The notes: generated from the sequence alone by a model not told the origin. DNA of 64,000 nucleotides from Paramacrobiotus metropolitanus (GCF_019649055.1 NW_026570228.1:1426001-1490000); one strand, 5' to 3'; positions 12,741 through 25,500 are shown, counted from the first letter of the stretch. Made by a program: numbers and translations.

Positions 12741-13973
12741 TTAATCCTCTCCATTCCGCTGGAGAGACGATTCTTGTTGACGAACCACAATGAAATCGAT
12801 GAGCAGCTCGGCTGTCGCTTCCACGGTGTGTGGCGCCGAGGAGATGGCAACTTCCACGGAGATCTGCATCCGCGCCGACGGCATCATGCTCGTATCCGTC
12901 AAACGATAGATCTCAATATCGTCCACATACCAGACGATGCTGTCGTTCGTCCAGTGCGTCTTGTACGAGTGAAATGCAGTATTCTGGTGGTCAGCAGCAA
13001 AGACTGGTTCCGTTTGGTCGATACGACCTTTACGCACACCGACATCGATCCGCGCCGGATGTTGACTGCGGAGATCGGCAAGGAAGATGGTCTGATCGGA
13101 GCATACTGGTGCATTGTCATGGACGCTTTGCGAATCGACTAGGTGCAGCATGGCTGACGCTGACAGAGTGTTATGGTTGGCCGTCAGCTTGGCTCTTATT
13201 TCGATTTCATCATAGAGAAAATCGAATTTCCCACCAGAATGCGCATGGGCGACATAGTAATGCACATGCGCTTGTGTGGTGTTTCCTCGTGCCGCATGGG
13301 CCGTAAGGTGTAAGGAGCCATTGCTAACCCGTACATATTCCGGTCGTGTTATGGTAACCGTCGCTGTTTTGCGCTTTTGCATCGTTTCACTTATTCGCCG
13401 ATTCCACTTGTCGTCTAACGTATTTCTGCTGTTGAAGTCTTCCCGGAAAATTTCGGACATCATAATGTCTGCCAAAATTCGATGTATTTTTTTGGAATAC
13501 ATTGTAGATGCATTGAACTGTGCTTTGGGGACGTCTGTACTCTGTACTCTGTAGTTCTGCATTTTCGATTAACCATATCGCGGACATTGTAGAGTACCTG
13601 TACACAATCTGTCATCGCGAAATGCTGCAGGATTATTCCCCGTGTTTTCCCTATGGAACGCGCTGGGGCAGGTAACACGGTCTGTGTTTCCACAGGCTAA
13701 CCGGCGTCGGACGTATCCTCGCAATGATGGGCACCGTGCCCACAGGTGTGTGTCAACCGATGCCGTTTCCTCTAAACAGGTATTAATTATCATATAATAG
13801 ATATTTATAGAATATTGGACGGGGATGTTTCGTACCAGTAATTCGTGATTGGGTACGATCAGCAAATGTATGAATAAACAAAACCTATTTCTGGTAAACA
13901 CATCTTCACCGAGACAAATCAAAGGTACTCGTACTGTCACAAATATCCAGACAATACTGCACGTCAAGTTCAT
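12741..13973 (-). CDS. GH16-fold (laminarinase/beta-glucanase-like) secreted protein
   Basis: Three exons on the minus strand: 13973-13910 (signal peptide, hydrophobic run VWIFVTVRVPLICL), 13771-13598 and 13468-12741. Both introns are GT-AG and phase 1. The last exon has the family pattern: a FREDFNS...LDDKWN start, FDFLYDEIEIRAKL, then FHSYKTHWTNDSIVWYVDD near the end, as in concanavalin-like GH16 domains. The catalytic ExDxxE motif expected between them is not visible, so the protein may be a non-enzymatic glycan binder. Immediately after the stop TAA the same frame stays open to 12609 and encodes a strong membrane helix (VIAVVISFVITLTMVWCI) plus a short tail. The stop may be a recent nonsense change, a readthrough site, or removed by an unrecognised splice. 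Confidence 0.7.
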
Positions 13974-13992
13974 AGTACCGTATAACTGTATT

Positions 13993-14738
13993 ATGCATTA
14001 CCATAATATTACTAAACTAACAGGTATTCCATCGAGCATGCACCTTGTACGATGACGTCATGGTAGAAAACACGCACAGTGAGACGCAGTGGGCAACCCC
14101 TGCGGGTTCTGTGTTTTTCGAAACTTTCAAATTAGTACAATCCCTTCGTAGTATGGCTCAAAAAATGCGGAAAAAAATTTGAAGTTTGGAAAGTGAAAGT
14201 TGGTAAGCAAAAAGTTGCTATACAAACGAAAATTTTACGGTTAACGTAATTCTTGTTTACCATAGAGGTCTATGAGGCAGTCTGCCTTAGCCCTCTACGC
14301 TAAACAAAGAAAACTTGTTTTGATCAAATCTGAATTGTTTGACCGTTTTCATTGATTGATTAAATTTTAATTGTTTCGTTTTGGTTGACTGATCAGGTTG
14401 TGGTCGCTTCATTTGATCACAGATCAAGAACCAAGGATTCTCGTTTAGCGTGGAGGTCTCTGGACTGCCAAACCACCTCATAGACCTCTATGCTAACGAA
14501 AATCATAAAGTTTTCGTTTCCTTGACAACGTTTCACTTGTCAGTTTTAGTTTACAAACTAAGATTTTTTTTCTGCATTTTTTAAGCCATAGTACGAACGG
14601 ATTGTACTAATTTGAAAGTTTTGAAAAACACAAAACCCGCTGGGGTTGTCCACTGCGTTGCAAATTGCGTGCCACAGAGCGTGACGTCACGCCAGTCGAT
14701 GGAATACCTTAAGGTTTAGTAATATTATGGCATTACGT
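13993..14738. mobile_element. Long palindromic foldback/MITE, about 745 bp
   Basis: Terminal arms of about 180 bp are inverted copies: CCATAATATTACTAAAC then AGGTATTCCATCGA on the left, their complements at 14698-14738 on the right. Further in, both sides carry TGACGTCA, CGCAGTGG and GTACAATCCNTTCGTA blocks. An inner pair (AGAGGTCTATGAGG and CTCTACGCTAAAC at 14264-14306; complements at 14444-14493) extends the symmetry almost to the centre. No transposase frame, so it is non-autonomous. Confidence 0.8.
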
Positions 14739-15933
14739 TAGTTTGTTACCAACAATAATCGTATACTCCAGTTTCACTTCATGCTGAACAGTAGCTGGCC
14801 CTGTCCTGCAGACGTGGAGTCTCAGAGTGACATTATTGTAGAAAGGATAGGTCATTAACTGTCCAACACTTTTTCCAACAATACCGGCGTCATTCTGCAG
14901 TGTTTTTAAGTGCCGTTCAGATCCACCTGGAAATTTCTGGTAAATTAACAATTGGTCATTGATGGGCATCGCAGACTTCCTGAAAAATTTAATAATAGTT
15001 TAGGAGCGTTTACTGTATAAAATGCCCAAACGTACATTGGGCTTTTGTGCGTATTGTACATGAGGGTACACAGCACGGCCAGTCTTCCTAGGTTCGCAAC
15101 TTTGCATTCGATTCTGTCATTCTATGTATGCTAAAAGTGTATGTTTAACTTACGCTATGTTTACGTACAATGGACTTCAAAATTTTGTTACACTCACAAA
15201 ACGCGCGCAACCAGCTATTTATCTGTACTCAATCAGCCAAATTCCGGGCTGGCCATCGGCCTGTTGAGTTCAAACACTTGCACCTCACGCATTTCCCAAC
15301 AAAAACCATCCACCAATATCTCAAACGAAAGAGAACAAAATTTTATGAATTTTGATACCAAACAAGTTAGCTTTTATGGGATCTGACAAAACCGACGCAT
15401 CTAAAGTTTCTCGTAGACAAAGCATAGCATTTGAATCCACGGTTTGGTTTCAGTTTTCACACAGAAAACGTATGCTCTGTCTACGAGAAACTTTAGATGC
15501 GTCGGTTTTCGGTCAGATCCATAAACTGACTTGTTTCGTATCAAAATTCATAAAATTTTTCTTTCGTTTGAGATATCGGTGATGGTTTTCGTTGAAAAAT
15601 ACGCAAACAGCAAGTGTTCAATTACTGCGCGTTTCCAGTTTATTGGTCATTTGGTCTTGGCCATTTGTTTCTATTGGTCATTCGGTCCCGGACCGAATGT
15701 AACAAAATTTTGAAGTCCATTGTATAGACTGTACGAGATGTTGATGACAAAAGGCATCAGAGTAATAGTTAGCGTGACCGTGCAATTTCGGTCTGGATAC
15801 CGCGAAAACATCCATTCTCCGCCATATTGTTCGCTGTGGATCAGCAGGGGCTTTTCGTTACAAGAACGCTCCAGATGCAGCAGCCCTCCATCTGCCGACC
15901 ATATTAAGTATTTACTTGGAACGCCATGAAAAG
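14733..15933 (-). CDS. CUB-like secreted protein, 5' exons not resolved
   Basis: Two exons are supported: about 15933-15735 and 14979-14733. The donor GTACAG and acceptor TTTTTCAG are both phase 2. The joined product has a CUB-like pattern: a cysteine, then FSRYPDRNC followed by a beta-strand-like TVTLTITLMPFVINIS, then DQLLIYQK and YNNVTLRLHVC, corresponding to the SP-YP...C-w-I, DyLeIyd and sN.l.l.F elements of CUB domains. It ends VGNKLT and stop, without a membrane segment. The start codon and signal peptide must lie in upstream exons between 15.93 and about 17 kb; a small candidate exon at 16214-16176 is only weakly supported. The intron houses the MITE at 15168-15722. Confidence 0.55.
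15168..15722. mobile_element. Tc1/mariner-type MITE with TA duplication, 555 bp
   Basis: Begins CAATGGACTTCAAAATTTTG and ends with its exact complement, flanked on both sides by TA (15166-15167 and 15723-15724). Palindromic similarity runs through most of the element; for example GACGCATCTAAAGTTTCTCG at 15396-15415 has its complement at 15483-15502. No transposase frame. Inserted in an intron of the CUB-like gene. Confidence 0.9.
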
Positions 15934-17353
15934 CTTATGATGCAGTCGCAAGAATATGTACTGTACACAACACTGCGCAGTTATAGTGTGGTTGTTGAGT
16001 GATTGCTAGTGTGGCTATTATTAACCGAAGTGGCTTGTTCTGTTATTCGCACAAACAGGAACAATAAAATTGGAATAAAGAGATAACAAAGCTAAGTACG
16101 CTTAGTAAGAAAAGCTTAGTTAAGAAAGCTTAGTAAGAAGAACTCAATCCTGTGCATGCTTTTGGCGTAGAGTACCTGTTGCGGCAGTTCTCCATTGTGT
16201 AGATTTTGGCCATACTGCAAGGGAAAGCGTAAAGACACTGAAGAAAGGGAAACATCATTATGGCATTGCCGATTCAAACGGCATTTAAGTTATTTTTTCT
16301 TATGACTTCTGATACGGCCATCGCACAGTTACTTATTTTCTGCTACATACTAGAAAGATGGAAATGGATTGCAGTTCACCTACTCGTAGACTATACAATA
16401 TTAATGTCGTGATAAAAGTAAAGTATGCATTGTACAGCTTACGTCTCTTGAGCAATGTCACAGTGCGGCAAACTGCATGCGCTTTTAAATTACGATAGTG
16501 CTAGGGAGCACATATGTATCCTAAAGGAACCCATATAGCTAATTTCCCGAAAATCTTAATAGAGTACAGGAAGGAAAGACGAGTTCTTACTCAGAAAGTC
16601 GCGCCACCGATCCATGGTGTATGATGTGTATCGTGCCAATCCAGTTTACTCGGTTAAGAACGCGTCAGTCTTTTTCTAGTGAACACACTTTGGTGGGCTA
16701 CCCGAGTACTGCACTGGAAACACGGTAGTCCTACTCAGTGTTAACGAAGTGGTTAACAGCTACGTAGCTGTAAAATTAATGACAAATTCAATGCTGAAAT
16801 GCGTATGGACTCATACATTATTGGTGCCGATAGCATCGCATTTGTAACTTCCTGTACACGACCGAGCAATTTCACAGAATAAGAAATGATCTTGAGATCA
16901 GAATGCTAATCTATGGCTTTTAAATCAGCACGCGAGTATCTGATTATAACATATCCGAAAACAAATTAATAACAACCACCTGTTTATGAGCATTATGTGT
17001 TGTTTGTGTGCATGGATACAGACAGATACAGTATATTCGGCATATCCCATTGAGAGAGCCAGTTTTTTATTTTGCTGACACAATTTGCTGATTTTGTCTT
17101 ATGTTTCGTGTTTTGTAAATACGCGTGCCCGTGTTCCAACATGTTGCAGCTCTCTTGATGTCGCGGTTCTAAACAGATGGATGTGCCGTTCTTCGGATTG
17201 TGGGACCCTAGAATTTCCGTAATTCGCCCGTGTTAAATTGTCAAATTTTTGGCGAATTGAATCTTAACTTCTGTAGACCGATTGCCAGGTCAAAAACTGG
17301 GCAAAATGCAGTAAATCAACGGAAATTTGTGGGCAAGAACACTGTCTGTTATA
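15934..17353. other. Intergenic between divergent genes
   Basis: Separates the minus-strand CUB-like gene from plus-strand kinase 2, so both promoters should be here. A short AGCTTAGTAAGAA-type tandem repeat (three to four units) is at 16088-16140. No other feature supported. Confidence 0.4.
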
Positions 17354-18846
17354 ATGACCAGATTATCTGGTCGAACCTCCGTGAGAAGCACCTGCCGGTA
17401 TGATATTGATCAAAACTGCCTTCTGGGGAAGGGCGCCTTTGGAATAGTGTACAAAGGAAAAATTGTGAAACGCGGAAATTTTAATAGTACAGAGACTACT
17501 GTTGCTGTCAAGGTGACGTACTGGGAGCAGGGAACGAAATCTCAAAGCCGCGTCGAGGACTGGCTGGAATTAATTGAACGATGGAAAAGGCTGTTCAACT
17601 TCCGACCACATGCTCATTTGATATCGTATCATAAATTATCATTCAACGTAGCCAGCGGTGGATTTGTTGGTTTTGAATTTCTGATGGATTACTGCGATGG
17701 TAAACAATACTTGAAAGAGTGCTTGACTTACACTGTGACTGTCGACCTCATTTCATAAAAAAAACAGTGACCCTACCGACGATGTGGCAATAAGATTATT
17801 TAAAATCTCTGATGGCAAGAATGCCCACCCATCGTCACAAAAGAGGTTTTTGTGTCTATTCACCTGCAGCAGCAAAATACTTATTCACAGTGACACTGTG
17901 GTTATCAAAATAAAAGCGCAATAATTATAATTTCTACAAAGTAACTAGACAAATTTAAGTGAAATCACACTTAGTAGTTAGTCTGAGTTCTCTTTTATTG
18001 TTATTTTTTAAACCATTACAAGGGTCTAAAGTTTAAATTCTACGCTTGCTGTTTTGCAGGCGGTGACCTGGCCACTGTGCTAAGCAAGCCCAACTGCAAA
18101 GAGCCATCTCAGCGAGAAGCCAGCAAGCTGGTTAACGAGTTGACAGTTGCTTGTCACACTATGCAGATTGCTGCAGGACTGGAGTACCTGCATAAAAACC
18201 AGTTTGTCCACATGGATCTGAAGCCACACAATATCCTGGTGAAGATACAGCGGACAGGGCATCACAGACTGGTAATTGCGGACTTGGATGACATTATACA
18301 GATGCGCGAAGCACAAACCCACTCGTGTGATTTTCCCCCGAACAACGTCCGTGGTACTCTCCGCTATATGTCACCGGAAATGCTGAAAACATTTGCCAAC
18401 ATGCCGTCTTTAGAGAAAGCAGGGCAAAACACCGATGTGTGGAGTTTAGGATGTGTTATGCAAGATTTAATTGACTACTGTTACGGTATTGAAGAAAGAA
18501 CTCTCCGCAAGACGACGACGGAATTTCCTTGCAATGATGTTATTATGGATAACACGACTAAAGACTTCCAGTACATGAAACTAATCGATAAGGTTATCTG
18601 CCGGTAGTTAACGCTACGATCCCGTCAGCATTCGCTGACCTTATTGGGCAGTGCTTGGTCGTGGATGTCAAGCAGCGGATATCCGCTGCCGGCATGAAAA
18701 CAGCTTTAAAAGGACTTGCAGCAAAAATACAGCCGAACGAAACCAACCGACCATGCTTTTGTGGAAGTACTATGGCCAACTACCTTCAGTTAATGGATAT
18801 AAGCGAGAATGATCAGGTTCTAAGCGAGAAGCCACAAAGCTGGTAG
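17354..18846 (+). pseudogene. Atypical protein kinase 2, frameshifted
   Basis: Exons 17354-17699 and 18060-18846, with the intron at the same position and phase 1 as in kinase 1. Start is the ATG aligned with that of kinase 1. It has an intact glycine loop (LGKGAFGIVY), VAVKV, HMDLKPHNILV, ADLDD in place of DFG, YMSPEML and DVWSLGC. Near 18592, after LID, two extra bases (or one lost) relative to kinase 1 put the frame out; the original frame ends at 18607 while the homologous continuation (GYLPVV..., then CLVVDVKQRISAAGM, matching GYVPLV...CFVIESKERPSAG) runs in another frame to 18846. It also lacks the long Ser-rich tail. Either a recent pseudogene or an assembly indel in a live gene. Confidence 0.7.
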
Positions 18847-18951
18847 CAATTATGTAGCTGACAGTGAGATATTCTGTGGGTTGTATTACTATCAGGTTAT
18901 AGTTAACAGGAATGAGAGGAATGAGGATCTCTTAAAAACCTGTTAAAATTA

Positions 18952-21205
18952 ATGCTTGTTTTCGGTTTACAGTTGCGACCAAGTCCACTAATCGACTTCG
19001 GCCCACTGGAGACGCTGGACCCGTTCGGTAATCGTATATCTGATTTTTAACGAAATGTGTCTCGAAAAGGATGTTATAAGTAATAACGCGCAACTGAGCC
19101 CTCGGCGAATGTTCTGTGTTTCCAGCATCTCCAACCGCGTCCGCGGGTACTCGTGCCTGTCACCAGAAAACGGCTTGGCGTGTCGTGGTGGCAGCGGTTT
19201 ACTGCTGTTTCATAGTGGATGGTATAGCCGGATCTATCGAATTGATTATTTATAAATATTCTACCATTAACGTTGGTAGTTTGGTCAATGGGGTTCTTCT
19301 TGTTGTGGGTAAGCTACTTCAGCTGCCAAATTGTCAACGACTTAAACATATCGTGAAACTATGCGAAAATTACAGCGCCTGTAGCCTGTGTGTTAGCTGA
19401 TAAATTTGGTTATCGTTTGCTGCTATCCATTGGTCCCATAACGGCATCCACCGGGATAGCATTCGGCTACTTCGCCAATGACGACATTTTGATGGCAACA
19501 TCCGCAGTAATAGCAGGTAGGTAAAAGATGGTTCACAAAAAAAGTATGCTTATCGTACACGAGCCAACGATTGTTGCTTGCTATAACTGCACTGACTGAC
19601 GGCACAGGAATGGGTCTCGGTTTGATTTATTCCCCAACGATTATATACGTCACTGCATTTTTTAACGGGAAGGGCGCTTTGGCTGTGGGCATCGTGATGA
19701 GCGGCTCCCGAATGGGCGGAATAGTCTTTTCGTTTTTTACTGGTTACCTGCTAGAGCACGTTAATCGACATGAAGTACTGCTTGTTCTGTCTGGAATATG
19801 CATGCTATGCTTCCCCATCTGTCACGCAATGACACAGCAAACACTGCCGTATACGGAGCCGCTTACCAGCGGAAAGCAGTCCATATTGCGAATCTATCAC
19901 AATCATGCTCTCCTCTTGTATACCCTGGCGATCTTGTCTGGAGCTTTTGCCTTTCTGGTACCGGTTAATTTCCTGAAAGATTTGCCAGCTGTGGCGAACA
20001 GCACAATGCAACTGCGATTCGCAGTGCTAGTTGCGCTTATGTGTGCCGACATAATCGGGAAAATTGTGTGGAACGTTTGCTTAGACCACACTGGTTGGAA
20101 TCCGTTGAAACTGCATAATGTGTGCATCTTTTTCTGTGGAGCCAGTATGTTCATGATGTCATTATGCCAAGACATATGGAAAATACTGATTTTAACTATC
20201 GCTAACGCTTTCTGTGCCGGTGAGAGTGCTTTACTTTTACACGTGAACTGGATATTTTCGAAAAACACTGACGTTAATAACATTACAGCCCCGTTCATCT
20301 CCTTTGCGACAGTTATTCTGACCAAGTTATTGGATGTTAGGCAGCTGCCGGTTGCCTACGGACAGATCCAGCTCATGTCAGGGATCGCTCACTTTGTTGT
20401 GCCTTTTCTCGCCGGTAAGCAAGGACTGACTTTGCAGTAATTTTAACAATGAACAGTATGGTTTACATCAGCGGTTTTTGCTTGTCGTTTTTATGATAGG
20501 CTTAAGCTACAAAGATCAGTAAAGGTTACTGCATAATCTAACTGGGAATTATTTCCTAATGTCCGCTCACTTGAGCCGTATAATTTGAAGAACTGATTAC
20601 TCTCAGCTCACGTGTGTTCCAATTCTTTAAGCTACAAAAATTTCAAAAGTAGTTGTTCTACATGGTTCCTTGTGTGGCTCCACATTTTTCAGTTGATTTC
20701 AATGCGCAATTACAAATACGAATTTCAGACCATGTACTGTAGAAAGATGGAATACTTATTGAAATTACAATAACCATAGTTTTTGCAGCTAAAGAGCACT
20801 GTACAGAGTAGATCAGAGTTTCTAGTACACAGATTTTGTTTTTGCGTGAGTACTGTCAATTTCAAAATTTTTTTGTACCTGAAAATTGAGTAAGTGGTGA
20901 TTTGTTCAAAATACACATCGAAAGTAATCGGTTGTTGAGAAAATTTGAAGTACCAAGTTGACGTAGTCTTAGTGTAGTTACTCCGAGATCCCATAAATCG
21001 GGATCGCTACAAATGATCTGCAGAGTAGCTTTGTGTTCAGAATGCCTTCTTTTCAGCGTACATCAACAGCAGAGCCGCCATTTTGAGCGCCGGCGGTCTA
21101 TGGATGATAGCCACATTGATTGCCACACTCATCTTTTTTCTTCCTCGGCAAGCACCTTTATCGGAGCCGGTCCCCGACCAAGAATTTAAATTGTCGGTTA
21201 TGTAG
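18952..21205 (+). CDS. SLC16/monocarboxylate-transporter-like MFS protein
   Basis: Five exons: 18952-19027, 19126-19308, 19385-19516, 19608-20414, 21057-21205. All introns are GT-AG and phase 1, giving 448 aa, normal for the family. The N-terminal cytoplasmic piece is followed by a first helix (AWRVVVAAVYCCFIVDG), the loop after helix 2 ADKFGYR (the typical D-R/K-F-G-x-R loop of MFS), and helices through to a last one ending FFLPRQAPL, for about twelve in all. The large intracellular loop is short. Expected to move small monocarboxylates or similar organic acids across the plasma membrane, probably with protons; substrate cannot be read from sequence. Only 105 bp separates it from kinase 2. 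Confidence 0.85.
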
Positions 21206-22558
21206 TCTAATAACACCACTGAAATTTAATATTGACCATACAGCGTATCGCTTAAAGAGGCGAACAGACCGATTTTTTTCCCGATTAACGTTACGGCTGA
21301 AATGTGAAATCGCGTTTAGACGCAGCAAGTCACGTCAACTACGGTGAACTACCATTTGCCTGTCAAATTAGCGGTTGCTGAACGTTTGTACATACACCAA
21401 TTGTGCTGAGACTTACATACGTGCTGAGACTTCCATAATAAAACGCGAGCGCTGCCAGACTGTATTGTATTTTAGAAAAATGAAAGTACTGTTACAGAAA
21501 AAAGGTCAAAGCAAGGCAGTTTTGTTGAACACGACCACAGATGATATGGCGGTCAGCACTTCCCAGTAGCTTTGTAACAACGAGGAGATATAGTATTCGC
21601 ATGCAAACCATTTTTTCGGTTGCACCTATAATACAACAGGCTGTGACGGAAATTTAGCAATGACTCCACAATTGGAAGCCTACTTCCTGATTCTAAAGCT
21701 GGAACTACCATGAAACTCGAGAACTGGCTATTTCTTCCGCCTGCTATGAGAAAACCCAATAAAAGACATTACGTTACTCGGATTACTTATGGGCAGCGCA
21801 TTGCTTATGGATTACTTGTGAGCACTGGGCAGCCACATGGGCAGCGTGTGGTCTGCCAGTTTGCGCTGACTAATTCTGGGAACTGATTGTACAGTGCATA
21901 ATTGAGCCACAAAAAAACAGGTACTTCAAGTACGAGTACTTTTGAAAATTCATTTGCACTATAGCACTGCAATCATATTATAAAGAAACAGTGCTGCAAG
22001 TTCAGAATGCCGGGAACAAAATTTTTGAGCGTTCAAAATTCAAATATTACTATTATGCTCTAGAAAGAATTAAACGTTCCGTTTAAAAAAATAAAAATTA
22101 AAACAGTGATGTGCAGAGTCAAGAGTGAGGGTGTTGCAAAGGTAGTACTAGGAGCCAAAGGTGGCATCCGGAGTCTTCGCCAAACGTTTATTATTAGTCT
22201 AACTTTTCGGTATGAGTCGTTTGACAAAAAAACCACGTACAGATTTGAAACATAAAGGAACAAAAAAACAGCCGTTGTCGCCAACTCACCGTCGAACAGC
22301 CGCAATTTGTCGAAGTAACTAGTGACGGCTTGAGTAGCTGCTGCGTTATAGCCAACCGCCAACGTAGAAGGGGCAGCCCACGTAGAAAATTAGATATGCC
22401 GACAGTGCAATCAAAAACGCGCTGTTTCGGGCTTTCGAAGTTTTTTCACTGCACCGACTGCTTCCGTTTGCTTCTATGGTTTCGTATTTCTGTCTTAAAC
22501 GTTACCAGATTGCCGAAATTGTTGAAGTTCTGACTGTTCGAGACAACTTTTTAACGGG
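21206..22558. other. Intergenic, nothing recognised
   Basis: 3' region of the transporter and promoter region of the BTB/reductase gene. Duplicated GTGCTGAGACTT(A/C)CATA words occur at about 21400-21440. One AAAGGTCA at about 21503. No exon supported. Confidence 0.4.
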
Positions 22559-25500
22559 ATGGCGAAGCTTGGTGACCATGCAAAGAAGTTGTTATTCTGT
22601 GGAGATATGAGCGATATTCAGTTCGCGGTGGGACGTGATTATGACACCGTGAAGATCTTCCCAGCCCAAAAGTGAGCGCTAGTTATGTAACACTGGTTCA
22701 CCCAAGGTTTCAACTACGAAACCTTGGACTAGCTGTCACTAGCACTACGAGTCTACGAGGCACTGTACGAACTTTTAAAGTCTAAGTTCTAATCAGCCTT
22801 GGAATGCTGTCGAGGCACAATGTTTTCGAAACACTCAATAAGTTCTTAGTTCTCTTTTGAGAGCAAGCAGACTGTGCTGAGCCGCTACAAATTACTAGGG
22901 TTCTTTGTTAAAGGAAGCTGAATGCGCTCGAACGCACTACGAATTCTTATATTTCGTTTTTTTGGTAGACTACCTTGAGCCTTGAGGTGCACTGAGTTCA
23001 TTCGATGATTGGGATGTTCAAACATTAGTATAAAGTGTAAGGGAGACGACCCGCTAATCTTGTTTCTTTAACCTTCAAAAATTTCGAGTTTCCTTTTTCC
23101 GGAACTTTGTCGGGTTCGGGAAAGTATAAAAAAAGTATACAAAACCCCAGACCAGCAGGGGTTTTGTATAGGCGCTGCAGAATTGTAGTGTGTAATACGT
23201 TTGGACCACCTTTTTCAATTACTGCTAAATTTTGTCTGGCTGGTTATTCAGTTGTGACATGTGAGTTTTTTTTGCAGGGTCATAATGGGCCTGCGCAGCG
23301 CCGTGTTTCATACGATGTTCTATGGCAACCTGCCCGATCCCTGCGCTGCTCCTATTGACATTCCCGATATCCTTCCTGAAGCTTTCGCTAACCTGCTCAG
23401 GTATGTCTGTTGACTACTGTTTCGGAATTTCGATCTGGAATTCTGGATATCGTATTTGACTACACAATAATTTGTACCATATCTACTGTATCTAATTTGT
23501 AGCTATATCTACACCGACGCGGTTACGAATTTCACCCCGGAGAATGTTTTCCAGACGCTAATGTGCGCTGACAAATACGATTTACCGTTACTGCTCGCGC
23601 TGTGCACTGACTTTATCCTCGGCTTGCTCAATGTCGACAACTGCCTGCATAATCTGGACAACGTAGGTCTTTTCGATGATTTTCGGCTTTATGCGGTTAC
23701 GAAATGTTGCGAGCGCGGTGCCGGAATTTTGTTTTTTGTAGGCGGTTCTGTATGCGAATGCAGCGCCGGACGTCCTGGTGAAATGTTTGTGTCTTATTAA
23801 TGATGAATCAGCGAAAACTCTGTGGCAGTCGGATCAATTTCATGTGGTTGGGCAAGCGGCTCTACAAGCTTTTGACCCACGGGATGCTTTAACCGCCGCC
23901 GCCGACGACATCTTTTCGTCAGTTGAAAAGTAAGCATATCTCCCGTCTTCCCATGACGCTGAATGGGAAACGGCTGCTCGTTAACGCATGCCGTTTTTAC
24001 AGGTGGGTGGAATTTCTTCGGAAGGTCAGGGACGGCATCACATTCCCCACCGTGACGACACCGGAGGCGCAGGTGACCATCAGGTTCAGCGGGGACAAGA
24101 AGGCCTTGACATCGGACACAACACGGTTCCGCTTCGAGCTGCCTTCGAATGTGCACGTCTCCGGGGTGCCCGTTGGCAAATTTGTCAAAATGACGGTGAC
24201 AGTTGATGGCAGAAGCGAGACGCAGTGCTATACTCCCATCTCCGACCCCAAGGACCGAGGTTAGTCGAAAAAACTGCACTTCTCGAAGACCTACGTTGCT
24301 TGCTTTCTTATGCGGCATAGTTCATGATTTGTAATTTCTAAATTTTGATTGTAAGCGATTCTTCTGACTTGACCTTTGACATGACTGAGCTCTACAGTTT
24401 AGTAAGCGTCAAAAACTTGATAATTTCTCGGCTAAAGATTATCCGTCCTGCATCTGCTTCTTTGTCCGCTTCTTTGCTTTGTTTTGCGGGCAACCACAAG
24501 CACTTTTGTTGAACTGAAACTGTCCTTGAGTCGATTAAGCCACAACCAAGCCCATAAGCATGTCTGGGTTGCTGTAGAACGTTTGGGACCCATTCTGGCG
24601 CCACCTTTTGGTTTTTCGCCGTTATGCATATTTTAGCGAAGCATGCTCTGGCATAAGAGAAAGTGTGGTTATTATTTTTCATCGCTTTCGTAGGTTTTGT
24701 CGACTTCGCGATCAAAGTATACCCACCGAATGCCGCTAATCCCAACGGTAGCGTCGTATCGCAGTGTATCAATAAACTGCAGAAAGGCGACGAAGTGTGC
24801 ATCAGTGGACCATATGGCCTGCTCAGTTACGACAAGAACGGGATCTTCGTGATCAAAGCGAACGAGAAGTCCGCTGCCGAATATAAAGAGATTCGACGAA
24901 TCGGTACCGTTAACATAAATAACGCTACGGTAGGGTCACTACTAAGTACTGTATATAAAAATCATGGGTAATTAATTGCAGGCATGGTAGCCGCTGGTTC
25001 CGGAGTTACCGCCATGATTCCCATATTACGAGCTATGCTGAAAGAAAACCTGGAAGCACCCAAATGTAAGGCGTAAATAGCTTTAATTTTTTCTGTGGTG
25101 CGGCTGCATCGGTTCGTCCTTGACACTGGGAAGTTTGTAGGTTCACTGGTATATAGTAATCCGACAGATCAGGACATCATAATGAAGAGCGAGCTGAATT
25201 ATATGGCCTCCAAGTACCGGAAGCGCTTCAAGCTGTGGTACCTGGTGGATAGACTCTGTAATCCCAGCCTATGGAAGTATGGCGTTGGCCAGATCTCGAA
25301 GGACTGGCTCAAGGACTGGATGCCCAAACCGGACAATGAAGTTGTAGGTAAGAAACCGCTACATTTGCTGTTTGTCGTGTTAGCTAGGCGTAGCAACCAT
25401 TCCTCATGGATATTAGACATCTGAAAAATGCGCTTGCTTCGTCAAAGCCGAAAGACGATAATGAATTCGATATGAAGTTATTGTTTTGCTGTAGTATTAG

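Noticed and set aside
12732-13306. Plus-strand frames opposite the GH16-like exon
   Set aside because: Shadows of the minus-strand gene; no homology or start context.
18655-21205. Fusion of kinase 2 with the transporter
   Set aside because: Splicing from the kinase end into the transporter exon hits a stop, and an in-frame ATG at 18952 starts the transporter cleanly.
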